From Leuctra nigra (taxonomy: Eukaryota > Arthropoda > Insecta > Plecoptera > Leuctridae), in the NCBI GenBank assembly GCA_934045905.1, contig OW203768.1, forward strand, positions 35,307,060 through 35,371,059: a DNA stretch of 64,000 bases, written 5' to 3'. Below the pieces are notes generated by a model. It was not told the origin of the DNA, ran no database searches, and saw only the letters and a program-made list of their open reading frames with translations. Below are positions 34,404 to 45,139 of this stretch, piece by piece. The position numbers and the translations under genes are program-made. Positions within the stretch are counted from its first letter, which is position 1; each line of letters starts with the position of its first letter.

Positions 34404-35955
34404 CCCAAGTAACACAAGATTTTGCTAAATCCATGGGCCATGAGTGGCTAACTGCTGGCCAGCCGTGTGTGGCTAGCCGTTCATGGGCCATGCATGGGCC
34501 ATGAGAGTTTCGCCATCACAATTAAAATCTCATGGCTAGCCACTAGTGGGCCATGAGTGTCTTGCCTTCAATAAGCCATGCATGGCTAGCCACTAGTGTG
34601 CCACGAGTGGGCCATGACTGTGCAGCGTAGTGATGGAAAACTCATGGCTAGCCACTAGTGGGCCATGAGTGTCTTGCCTTCAATAAGCCATGCATGGCTA
34701 GCCACTAGTGTGCCATGAGTGGGCCATGACTGTGCAGCGTAGTGATGGAAAACTCATGGTTAGCCACTAGTGGGCCTTGAGTGTCTTGCCTTCAATAAGC
34801 CATGCATGGCTAGCCACTAGTGTGCTGTGAGTGGGCCATGACTGTGCAGCGTAGTGATGGAAAACTCATGGCTAGCCACTAGTGTGCTGTGAGTGGGCCA
34901 TGACTCTGCAGCGTAATGATGGAAATCCCATGGCTAGCCACTAGTGGGCCAAAAGTGGCTTGCCTTCAATAAGCCATGCATGGCTAGCCTCTAGTGTGCC
35001 ATGAGTGGGCCATGACTGTGCAGCGTAGTGATGGAACTGTGATGGTGCAGCGTAGAACTGTGTTCAATGGAAATGAAATTATTATTAGTCGCGACAATTA
35101 CTGAGCGGGTGTGATTGTTTAACATTGGTCATATTTATTTTGCTTCAACACCTAAATTTCAACTTGTTGTCTTCAAAATAAGTATATCCAAAATACTACA
35201 TCTACTCCACTATGTAAAAGACATCAAGCGTTTGGTAAAAGCACAATCCTGATTGTAGTTCAACACCGGTTTCAAATATATTGCAAGAGGTAGCGGGAGG
35301 GAACCCAGGGCAAACTGTAGGAATAGGCGTTTCAGCGCGCTAAATCACATCCGTCGCCGTGGCCGAGTGCATTATAGCCGCCTGATCGTCACCCCAGAGA
35401 TCGTCACCGAGAATCTTCATGACAGCAAAATAATTTAAATTCGTATGATAATTGAAATTGTCCATTTCTCAACAGATATGTGGTCTAAAAATGCATACTG
35501 ATGTTAATTAAACTGTAGTAATTAATAATCTTTTTGTATTTTCAAATTCCATCACAGTTTGTAACCGTCATTTTACCTGAAAAACAATACCCACTCGTGG
35601 GCCACTCATGGTCCATTGCCGGCCAGCCAGTGGTTTGCCATTCATGGATCATTGCCGGCCAGCCAGTTGTTTGCCACTCGTGGAAAACTCCCGGCCAGAC
35701 ACTCATGGCCCACTGCCGGCCAGCCAGATGTTTGCCGTTGGTTCAGAGTCAATTCTCACTCAAGGAAAACTCCCGGCCAGCCACTAGTGGCCCTTGACTA
35801 AATTCCCCCGTCTAGCCACGACTCATGGCAAACTCATGGCAGCACTGTCAAATTCACTAGGTGAACCACTCGTGGCTGCCGCTAATAGGCCATGACTTTA
35901 GTCATGGCAAGCCGGTAGTGGGCCATCAATGGGCCATGATTTTGTGCTACTTGGG
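34404..35955. mobile_element. 1.55-kb TA-flanked element built of CATGG-rich repeats
   Basis: Ends CCCAAGTAACACAAGAT/ATTTTGTGCTACTTGGG are inverted, with TA at 34402-34403 and 35956-35957. The left third is a 112-bp tandem array (34531-35040). The right third (35590-35950) is a looser array of GCCGGCCAGCCA and CTCATGG words. The middle is unique AT-rich sequence. No coding frame is credible. Confidence 0.75.
34531..35040 (+). repeat. 112-bp minisatellite inside the TA-flanked element
   Basis: Units start at 34531, 34643, 34755, 34867 (62-bp partial) and 34929. Each contains CATGGCTAGCCACTAGTG twice, so the 112-bp unit is itself an internal duplication. Confidence 0.9.
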
Positions 35956-36176
35956 TAGTGATCAAAAAAATAATAAAAAATGTTTCTTTCTCGTTTTAAG
36001 GAAGTGCTAACATGGGCAATATATGAGTCTTTTTGGCACCTCTGCCCCGAAATAACTAAACAAAAAATTAAACTTTGGGACCAACTTTGGGATCTACTCT
36101 TTACCTAGATTATAACCTGTGAAAATTTGAAGACAATCGGTAAAGCCGTTTAGAAAAAAGTAGGGGCCGCCTTTTT

Positions 36177-36850
36177 GTGCTTCATAAAACATTGATTTCA
36201 TCAAGTATCGTAGACTCGGCAAACTGTCCCTTGAGGAAACCTTTCATCTTCTCTTCAAAACATACAGAGCCGTACATGTCTAATAACTCTGATATTACCC
36301 TCGTCCCTGTGTCTAATTATTTCGTAATCATGCGAAGGTGTATCTGCCACCGATATCCTCTCCTTATCGTTTGACTGTGAATGGAGCCAAGTTGATTGGT
36401 AAAGTTGCTCGAACTTCGCTCCGAGTTCTCGTTGAATATGCAATGGAAATTACAAGCGCCACGGCCAGAGTCGGCGCAGAGATCTTAGAGAGCGGCATTC
36501 GAGTTTTCTTGTTAGTATTTCCAGAGCTGTGATGCGCAAGATTTTCCACGGACTTTTCACAAGAGGAGGAATTAAGGAGATTTGATGCAAAATTTGTTTT
36601 TCTAACTGGTTTTTTACATTTAAATTTCCATATTTCATGTATTCGCAAGTTAGCGAATTTTAACTATACCTACTTTTTCCATGCTATAATTCTTGGCTTT
36701 ATATATACTTTTTGACACAACATTACCAAATATTATATTTTAAAGTTCGAAACTATCTGAAAATTGTGTTTTACTCTCTTCTGAAATATAAAATGAAAAT
36801 AGCAAAACATTTTTAATTTATTTTAAGTCAATAACATGATGTAATACATA
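36177..36850. other. Non-coding stretch, nothing recognised
   Basis: Small frames on both strands at 36255-36648 have no motif. No terminus was recognised. Confidence 0.5.
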
Positions 36851-38883
36851 TCCCAGAAAAAAACACTCCGTGTTAAAAAGGCAGCCAAGTCTCTTTACTT
36901 TAAAAAAATTCAACACCGAAAAGTAATGATATCAAAAAAGGAGCCAAGTCAATGAAATTTCCAAATATTTTCGTTTTTTTGAAATAAAAGAATAAACACC
37001 GAGAAATACTTTACAAAAGGACTTGGCGCATCGGTTTTTTAAAGACATCATTCTATCCTAAAAGTGGAAAGAAATTTACAAGTATGTACATTTTCCTCTT
37101 TCTATTAGAGCCAGAATCTTTGAATCAAGCTACTTTTAGTAATGGCTATTTTATAGTTTTGTCAATGGCGATAGAAGGAAGATTTCATGCTGTAATAGAT
37201 AAGTAATATAAGGATGGAAGAATTAAATAACAATTGGAAGTGGGCTCATACATATTCTTGCAGTACTGTTAATATGGTGATATTAGAAAGGTATCTTTTC
37301 ATAATTTGATCTTAACTGAAGGAAATCATGAAACGTTGTCAAATAATGACTAACTATCTATGGAACACTATTATATATTTTTAAAGTATAAAGTTAAATT
37401 TTTAATAGAATTACAATGTGACTGTGTACTTTGTGAAATGTATTGTTATAAAATGTGGATTAATTGAAATGTATTTCATGATGTGAAGGTATAACGCATG
37501 AGACTTAATTATGTTGACCACGAAACAATATTACGAAGAAAACTATTGTGTAGAAATCATAGACAACAAGTTTCATCGCGTATATATTCAAATAGAAAAT
37601 ATTTTACAGTAGGTATGTATAATATGTAATTACTAGATGTTTCCCTACGGTTGTATATAAATGGCATATGCTTATGAATAGAAAAATGTCTTTAAAAAAA
37701 CGATGCGCCAAGTCCTTTTGTAAAGTATTTCTCGGTGTTTATTCTTTTATTTCAAAAATACGATTAAATATTTGGAAATGTCATTGACTTGGCTCCTTTT
37801 TTGATATCACTACTTTTCGGTGTTGAATTTTTTTAAAGTAAAGAGACTTGGCTGCCTTTTTTACACGGAGTGTTTTTTTTCTGGGATATCACTTCTTTTG
37901 TTAGTTTATTCATACAGCTTGTAGCACATGTCCGAGCAAGGACTAATTTCTTTAAAAAAAATACGCCTCAACCGATTTGGATAGGTACTAAGAAAAGTTG
38001 CGTTTGGTAAAAAATTAAAATGATTATCCAAGAAGAATAGCTTAGGTTTCGTACCAATCGGTCCAGCCCACTATCTATTTACCTTGGGTCCAGCCGTTTT
38101 CGATATATGACGCCAATTCCGGTTTTGAAATAGCGGCCGAAAATAATGTCGTCTTGAATTCATAATTATAAGTCCTACAAAATTACATAGTTTGATTGCA
38201 ATCGGTACAGCCGTTTTCGATAAATAACGTCACTTCCGGTTTTGAAATGGCGGCCGAAAATAATGTCGTCTTGAATTCATAATTATTAGTCCTACATATT
38301 TCCAAAATTTGGTTGCAATCGGTACAGCCGTTTTCGATATATGACGTCACTTCCGGTTTTAACAATGGCGGCTGAGAACACTGCAACCTTGAATTTATAA
38401 TTAATTACTATGTACGTTTACTAATATCTATTTAAAAGTATAAATTGGTGAATTTAGTGTCATTTAGCATATTTATGACGTAATTTAGCATATTTATGAC
38501 GTCATTTCCGGTATAGGTAATAAGAAAACAATCTAGTTTTATCAAGTTGATACTTCATGAACGACCATCTGAATTCATAATCCCTATATATCCGTTAAAT
38601 CGGCCATGCCGTTTGTAATATATGACGTCACTCCCGGTTTCATTTAGTGGTTCCTGCCGCCATTTCCGGTACCGTTAATTTGTTTATTCATTTTTCACAA
38701 TTGATTTTTCAAATAAATAGCAGAATGAATACGCAGGAGCTAGTTCAGTTGCAATCGGTACAGGCGTTTTAGATATATGACGTCACTTCCGGTTTCAGGA
38801 ATGGCGGCCGAGAACACTGCTACCTTGAATGTATAAATTGTATTGTCTTGTTACAATTTAAGTTAATTATGTATGTATTTTAA

Positions 38884-39412
38884 GGTGATACTAGCGCTCG
38901 GCCGTTTTAGAAAATTGAGAGAGAAAAATTGTTTCATAAGTGAGTGTAACTTATACAGGATGTTCACATGATCTGTCCGATTGTATATTAGTAGCCCTTT
39001 TTAATTTTTGCTTATTGCATCGTTAATTAGGCGCCGGTTAATTATCAAAACCGCGCAAAACGATGAAATTTGCGATACGATTGGAGACCAAACCCGTAAA
39101 CCAATTGATCTCAAATTTTAATCATGATTAGATGAAAGACAAACTTAGGGTTACCCCTTGGCACATTTTTGAAATTTAATTTTATACGGCCCCCAGCGAG
39201 ACGAGAAAATAGCTAATTTTTCACAAAAAATCCACTAATTATTACTAATTATCGAGACAAAAAATTAAAAATGTACCAAGGGATAACCCTAAGTTTGTCT
39301 TTTATCTAATCACGATTAAAATTTCAAATTATTTGGTCCACCCATTTCGTCTTCAATCGTATCGCAAAAAGTGTCTACAAAAAGCAGCAAAATCGCTTGC
39401 GCTTGCAGCACC
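38884..39412. mobile_element. 529-bp TTAA-flanked element (Kolobok- or piggyBac-type duplication)
   Basis: TTAA lies at 38880-38883 and 39413-39416, and the corresponding position of A2 has a single TTTAAAG. Ends begin GGTGATACTAGCGC/GCGCTTGCAGCACC (imperfect inverted). An inner inverted repeat (TAAACCAATTGATCTCAAAT.. vs ..ATTTGGTCCACCCA) of about 110 bp flanks the centre. No coding frame. Confidence 0.8.
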
Positions 39413-39765
39413 TTAAGTATAATTTGTTGAAATAAGTTAAATATTGCGTATTTATTACGTCACTTCCGGTTTAGAAAATAAGAAAATAATATTTTTTTAT
39501 TGATACTTCATAATGATGACCATCTAAATCGATAGACAACATTCAAAATTCACTGCGCATGCGCGACGTGCCGTGATGCATGTTGGGCTTAGGATGTGAA
39601 GAGTTTGACAGCTGCCTGGTTGACAGTGCTGAGATGCATAAAGGAAGAATGTTTTTCGGTGTTTGTTATGTTATATCATCTCTGTATTTAAATGTAACTA
39701 ATTTTATTGGTATTCAACATTATTTTATGAATAATACTAAGAATAGCAGATCGTACGGAACAGTG

Positions 39766-39955
39766 TGTTGTGTTCCATAGAGCAAAAATAACACTAAATT
39801 TAGCCGTGAAGTGTCGTTTCACTACTTTCAAGGGACATTGATTTGAAGAAAGAATGAGGCGTGTGAGGCGAATTGGATCTCAGGGAAAATGTAGTAAATG
39901 GTCCCCTATTAAGAACCACAGAATATGTGGTGCACATTTTAACAAATCTGGTTAT
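39766..39955 (+). pseudogene. Degenerate THAP-type zinc finger
   Basis: CCVP, a stop, then SKNNTKFSREVSFHYFQ in one frame; after a frameshift, RVRRIGSQGKCSKWSPIKN followed by HRICGAHF. This reproduces the THAP order: N-terminal cysteine pair, basic loop, SFH.F, then W.P and IC..HF with the second C-H pair. The second zinc-ligand cysteine is lost to the stop at 39778. THAP domains bind DNA in P-element-type transposases and host factors; which of the two this came from is unknown. Confidence 0.7.
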
Positions 39956-40298
39956 AAGAAATATGAAGAAAAATTGCCCTGTTTTTCCCCTAACAAAATG
40001 AATAAATGAATAAACCGAAATGAATAACCAATAGGTCAGATTGATTTGTTAATTAGTTATGTATACAGGAACATACTTTGTCACATTTTGTCAGAATTTC
40101 TGACAAAAATAAGATTTTCGGCTACCTACAAATGTCCTGTTTGTTAAGAGGAAAAATAACTTGAATACCCCTGAAAGCGATAAATATGATTTCAAGCCCA
40201 GGCTAATAATATCTACAATATTGGATTTACATCTTACACTAAAAATTTTCAACAAAAACATAATTTATTGCGTCTTATCCATTCTTTCTTCAAATCAA

Positions 40299-40370
40299 CG
40301 TCCCTTGAAAGTATTGAAACAACACTTCACGGCTAAATTTAGTGTTATTTTTGCACAATGGAACACAACA
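40299..40370 (-). pseudogene. Inverted duplicate of the THAP N-terminal part
   Basis: Reads CCVPLCKNNTKFSREVLF then QYFQGT on the minus strand. Here the CxxxC pair is intact where the plus-strand copy has a stop, but SFH has become LFQ. The rest of the domain is not repeated in this arm. Confidence 0.7.
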
Positions 40371-41125
40371 CATTGTTCCGTACGATCTGCTATTCTTAAT
40401 ATTATTCATAATTATGTTGAATACCACTAAAATTAGTTACATTTAAATACAGAGAGGATATAACATAATAAACACCGAAAAACATTCTTCCTTTATGCAT
40501 CTTAGCACTGTCAACCAGGCAGCTGTCAAACTCTTCACATCCTAAACCCAGAATGCAATGTTGATAGTTGTAGATGGCGCTCGGGGTTTAAAATGTTGTC
40601 TATTGGCGCAAATTTCGTTCCGATCGGTCCAGCCGTTTTCTAGATATGACGTCACTTCCAGTTTAAAAATGGCGGCACAAAAAATCACAAGAGGCAAGGT
40701 ATCATCAGACGTTAAAAGTGCACATATGGTAAAAATTTCAGATCGATCGGCTCAGCCGTTTAGGCTGTAACGGTGACAGCGGTGTTTCCTGATATCTGAA
40801 TCATCATCATCATCATCATCATCTAAAGAAGAAGATGAAAGTGATGTAATTTCACCGTTTTCACGGCCCTCAAGCTCGCAAATGGCATAACCTATTGTTC
40901 CCAAATTTGGTATATGTGGTGGGGTGGGCCATAGCTCGAAATTAAGATATTTCACAACAATGTGAGATTTTCCAATTTTATGATCCAGTAGGCCGAAAAT
41001 GCCATGTTGTTGCTTACAGTAAAAGTGGTTGTTCTGCTCCTTAGTTAATTAGGCAGTAACGGTATGTTGAGTGAGTGTGAGTGTATAGTACGACTTGGCT
41101 GGGTGGAGCGACTGCTCCACTAGAT

Positions 41126-42167
41126 TTTTTGGCAATTCATATTTTTCATAACCATACAATAAATCAATAGGTATACCTCTTTAAAAATTATATGAACACT
41201 ACTAATGTACCAAATTAATAATTGTTTACTGTTTTTCGTCATAAGCTCTCCTTTTAACACAGTCACGTCCAAAAACAGTTGATATGAAAAGTTACTACTC
41301 TCTTGTAATGTAACATTGTGAATAAAGCAATGAACTTCTCGGGAAATAGATTTCAATTTGTTTAATTACTTCTAATTCGAGTTTAATATACGAGCATTTC
41401 GGTTTTCAACAGACTTACGAAACCACAAACAAACAATTATCAAATTCAAAAGGACCTAATCGGTTATTTCCACACACTAATTCTAAATCTAATCTAAATT
41501 GTGTAATAATAGCTAGCTATATTCTCCACGCCAGCAAATCCTTGTTCATGTACAGCTTGAGCAATTTGCTCCTGAAAGAACCTTGCCGCGGCGGGGGGTG
41601 GGGGTGGCGGGGGCGGCTCAGGGGGCGGCAAGGAAATCGATAGAGTAATTATTATGACGCCAGTTCCGGTGGCTCAGTGAGGCTAAGAGGCTGGCTCCAG
41701 ATGCGTGTTCGTAGTGGAAGAGATACCTACTTGAGACGTAATTGGGGCTGAAATAGAGTCCGGAGGAACGTTTCACAGGGATATTCGTTCAAATTTTGTC
41801 ATTGTTGGTAATTTGAGAAAAGACTCAAAGTTTTCAAAAGTCGTATTATCTTTATTAAATACTTAGATAATAGACATCCCTTTTTTTCGTACCAACTACT
41901 CACATAGATCATTATTTTTGTACGTCAAATACTCTATGTCCATTTCATCATTCTTGAGATAACTTCAAAAACCAGTAATATTGGGTTTATCAAATTTTAT
42001 AATTGCGATGAGAATAATTTCAAGAGAATACGTTAATATAACTGTGTGTTGACTTCAGTCCACTTGCAATTGATAGAGCTTGAATTGATTATGTACAAAA
42101 AGTGACATAACGCAAAATTGAGAAAAAGGTAGGTAATCGGGCCTTCTACTTTTGAGGTACAGAATTA
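41126..42167. other. Non-coding stretch
   Basis: Contains a G-rich low-complexity tract at 41587-41632 and a diverged piece of dispersed repeat D at about 42045-42165 (CAATTGATAGAGCTTG, CTTCTACTTTTGAGGTACAG). Nothing else is recognised. Confidence 0.5.
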
Positions 42168-42421
42168 TGAAAAAGGAAAGGACAGTGTGGGATTGTAAGA
42201 CACAAAGACTTGTTTGGTATGGGCATGTTCAGCGCATGGGACCTCAGAGGTGGCCAAAAAGATAAGATGCTTGGATACCTCCTGGTAGAAGAAGACGAGG
42301 ACGACCAGAAGAGGATTGGAAGAAACAGGTGCTGCTGGACATGTCAAGAAGAGACATTGGTGATGATGACTGGACGGACAGAGAGAGATGGCGTCTGGAG
42401 TGCGGGAAACGGCCGGAATAG
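42168..42421 (+). pseudogene. C-terminal fragment of an endonuclease-reverse transcriptase (LINE)
   Basis: One frame reads RLVWYGHVQRMGPQRWPKR, stop, DAWIPPGRRRRGRPEEDWK.. and ..DDDWTDRERWR, ending at TAG (42419-42421). The pair (V/R)WYGH..RM and PPGRR.RGRP..W, ended by DR..WR, is the familiar tail of many LINE polyproteins. A single internal TAA (around 42269) and the missing remainder make it a dead 5'-truncated fragment. Confidence 0.8.
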
Positions 42422-43398
42422 CCATTGACAACTAGCTCGCTATTAGTATTATTTATTTATTTTAATATAAATGAATATTCAACATTTTTAAATTTTTTAA
42501 CGATTTTCATTAGCTTTAGTGATTTTAACATGGAAATGTGTTGTGTTATCTTCCTAAACATGGCCATATTTTATGTTGATTCTCGGTTTAATTTGAACTC
42601 TCAGTTTCATCCATTTAGACAAGTATTTCGACGCTATCAGGAATATGTCCATCTTCATTGGGAGCTCACGTTGCAAAACAACAGCTACCAGCAGAATGTC
42701 TCTACAAACACCAAGCATCGAATTGATGAGAAGACGCCATGAAAAGACAGAACGAGATTTTCTACGTACTCTCAGCGGGCATTAAACTAGTGTTAAGTAT
42801 ATATGGAAATACGTTGGTATTACTTTGCATAAAGAAAGATTATGATACCGTCAATATTGTCGGTCGCATAATTTACAAAAAAATCAACATTTTTTATTTT
42901 TATTTCAAAGTTCTGCTTTCATGCAAATTTAAATGTAAAAATATATGGTGTCAGGAAGGAACTTTCATAATTCCTTGAACTATCCCACTTTGAAAGTTCG
43001 AGAGAATTTAAAAATCTGATTATGATTAGCATATTTTTCATAACACTTCTTCAAACATTTCATCAGATTTTCATATCAAGAAAATAGAAACTACAATGCA
43101 ACCCAAGAAATTGTGACATTTTCGCCAGACACTAATTTTGCGGGTTTCCTACCCACATCTTTTACTAAAAGTCGTCATTTTAACCTGACAAAATTCGTTT
43201 TCCAAGTGTTAAAAGAGAACCAGACCCGATACTGGGGTGTTTAACCCCCATTTTATACCGGCTTAATGCACCCTGGGCGGAGGCAGTTGTGACACAAGGT
43301 CTCTATACAAGACTTGTAGAGACCTTGGTTGTGACTTGACATCAAATAACGAGCGGGACGAAAAAAAACCCGAACAGAAAAACTGCCTTCTCCACCAC
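42422..43398. other. Non-coding stretch, nothing recognised
   Basis: AT-rich sequence. The two frames at 42425-42978 lack recognisable motifs and lie downstream of the LINE fragment. They may be its 3' region or chance. Confidence 0.45.
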
Positions 43399-43940
43399 AT
43401 CTAGTGGAGCGGTCGCACCACGCCAGCCAAGTCGTACGGCGCGCGCACACTCTCATATAAAGGCTGGAGCAAACCCACTTTTACTGTAAGCATCAAAGTG
43501 GCATTTTCGGCCTACTGGATCTTAAAATTGGGAAATCTCACATTGTTGCAAAATATCTTAACTTCGAGCTATGGCCCACCCTACAACATATACCAAATTT
43601 GGGAACAATAGGTTACGCCCTTTGCGAGCTTGAGGGCCGTGAAAACGGTGAAATTACATCACTTTCATCTTCTTCTTTAGATGATGATGATGATGATGAT
43701 TCAGATATCAGGAAACACCGCTGTCACCGTTACAGCCTAAACGGCTGAGCCGATCGATCTGAAATTTTTACCATATGTGCACTTTTAACGTCTGATGATA
43801 CCTTGCCTCTTGTGATTTTTTGTGCCGCCATTTTTAAACCGGAAGTGACGTCATATCTAGAAAACGGCTAGACCGATCGGAACGAAATTTGCGCCAATCG
43901 ATTTAGATGGTCATCATTATGAAGTATCAATAAAAAAATA
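43399..43940 (-). mobile_element. Family A element, copy A5 (3' part only)
   Basis: Begins ATCTAGTGGAGCGGTCGC (the reversed 3' end) and contains the tail, a (GAT)n microsatellite (43680-43700) and one full CRE-ETS-YY1-like module (43824-43853). It is cut by B5 at AATAAAAAAATA. After B5, nine more bases of A5 (TTATTTTCT, 45025-45033) continue, then it joins A6 tail sequence. Confidence 0.8.
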
Positions 43941-45024
43941 CTAGGAAAACGCTCTGAGTAACGCGTTGATGAGCGAGCACGGATACGCGCAACACCTCGA
44001 ACCGAAATTCTGTCCATCGAAAATGTCATTAAAAGCCAATAATTCTAAAATTTCGACACAGATTTGTATAAAAATCTCAAAAATTCCTAAAATATTGGTC
44101 CAAATAACCATGCAAAGCTTTAAGTTGATTTATTGAACCTATATGATTGAACGGTTCCGTGTTAATTTTCAAAAATCACAGGATCTCCTTCAAAAAATAT
44201 ACCTGAGACCACTCATATGATATAAGTGTGTCTACACAATATCAGATCGACTGTTGAACGGTCATTATCAGTATCATTTGCGTCTAAAAGTTTCTGCTCT
44301 AACTACCTTGCCTTGAACTGAAGAGTCGAAGTCGCCGTGAATAGACCACATTTTAAATTATCTAGATAGCTCTGCTTTTCAAAAAATTTCATATGCAGTA
44401 CCGTGATCCTCATATCTATTCATGTTATTATCCATTGTTGAAAAACACTAATAGATATGAGGATCACGGTACTGCATATGAAATTTTTGGAAAAGCAGAG
44501 CTATCTAGATAATTTAAAATGTGGTCTATTTGACAGCAAACACGCAAAAGTCCGTAAAATGTCAATAACTTTTGGATTTAAACACAGATTAGTATGAAAA
44601 TTGTCAAAAATGCAGATAATGTTGGTCCCAACCACCATGCGAAGTTATAAGTTGATTGTTCAATCGGTTATAGTTTAAATTTCTAAAAACACAGGAAAGA
44701 TGGTTTTAAATTTTAACCAATGGGAGGATTTGGCTGAAACTTTGTTTGATTGGGTACAATGTTGGGGGTAATGACTTGTCAAAATTTCAATTTGATCGAA
44801 ACAACCAATCGAAAGTTATTTTTTTTTTAAATTTGAACCAATCAATGGATTTCAAAAAAATTAGGGTCTGCAACAATCAGAAATGTTACGTACTTGTGTG
44901 CAAAATTTCAGCTCGATCGAAGAAAAACTCTGACCTGTATATCGTCAGTAACAGAAAAAAAAAAAAAAAAAACAGAGGTCCGTGCCAAAAGAGCCAAAAG
45001 GAGACGCTCGCTTCGCTCGCTCAA
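43941..45024 (-). mobile_element. Family B element B5 inserted in A5
   Basis: The plus strand reads CTAGGAAAACGCTCTGAG at the 3' end and CGCTTCGCTCGCTCAA at the 5' end. The intact A4 sequence (around 39490) shows the empty site: on the element strand, GAAAATAA|TATTTTTTT. Insertion was therefore between A and T with no duplication, as in Helitrons, though the 5' end is TT rather than TC. The element carries a hairpin MITE (44344-44526). Confidence 0.85.
44344..44526. mobile_element. 183-bp hairpin MITE with TA duplication inside B5
   Basis: Arms of about 80 bp (GACCACATTTTAAATTATC .. GATAATTTAAAATGTGGTC) are almost perfect. TA lies at 44342-44343 and 44527-44528. B3 lacks the insert at the same point. 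The very low arm divergence suggests a recent insertion. Confidence 0.85.
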
Positions 45025-45077
45025 TTATTTTCTAATAATAGCTAGAGGGCCGTGAAAACAGTGTTTTAGGGCGGTTT

Positions 45078-45079
45078 TC

Positions 45080-45136
<57 letters not shown>
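45078..45136. repeat. (TAA)n microsatellite, 5' side of the Dong-like insertion
   Basis: About 19 trinucleotides, followed by an A/C-rich tract to about 45205. The matching 3' side is (AAT)n at 49211-49231. A7 has only four AAT units at this site. Confidence 0.95.

Positions 45137-45139
<3 letters not shown>

Larger units (their letters stand above)
34311..36176. mobile_element. TIR element carrying a second TIR element
   Basis: Inverted ends of about 85 bp start AAAAAGGCGGCCCCTACTTT. They include ACCGATTGT.TTCAAA and the AATCGGTAAAGCCGTTTAG box. Only about 90 bp (left) and 220 bp (right) of this element remain around the inner element at 34404-35955. No coding sequence. Confidence 0.75.
39535..40600. 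mobile_element. 1.07-kb TA-flanked inverted-repeat element with THAP-domain remnants
   Basis: Ends GACAACATT/AATGTTGTC with TA on both sides (39533-39534, 40601-40602). Long inverted arms (about 39585-39870 and 40270-40555) share GATGTGAAGAGTTTGACAGC. Both arms encode the start of a THAP zinc finger, so an exon has been duplicated in inverted orientation. The element interrupts A4 in the middle of the ATCGAT..GGCGC word. Confidence 0.8.
38108..40676 (+). promoter_or_regulatory. CRE-ETS-YY1-like modules in A4 (5 modules)
   Basis: Modules at 38108-38137 (degenerate: TGACGCCA, TAGCGGC), 38226-38253, 38342-38372, 38778-38808 and, beyond both insertions, 40647-40676. The last has CTTCCAGTT in place of CTTCCGGTT, an altered ETS core. 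Confidence 0.5.
36851..41125 (+). mobile_element. Family A composite element, copy A4, with two insertions
   Basis: The long-spacer hairpin head (36851-37890) is followed by a module body and a tail with (ATC)n at about 40800-40823. It ends with a GAGCGACTGCTCCAC hairpin (one mismatch) and TAGAT. Insertions at 38884-39412 and 39535-40600 split the body. Without them the order matches A2, with fewer tandem modules. The closest relative in the window is A2 (same head spacer, same module variants). Confidence 0.8.

Noticed and set aside
42425..42978. 105- and 79-codon frames after the LINE fragment
   Set aside because: AT-rich, no motif; no evidence beyond length.
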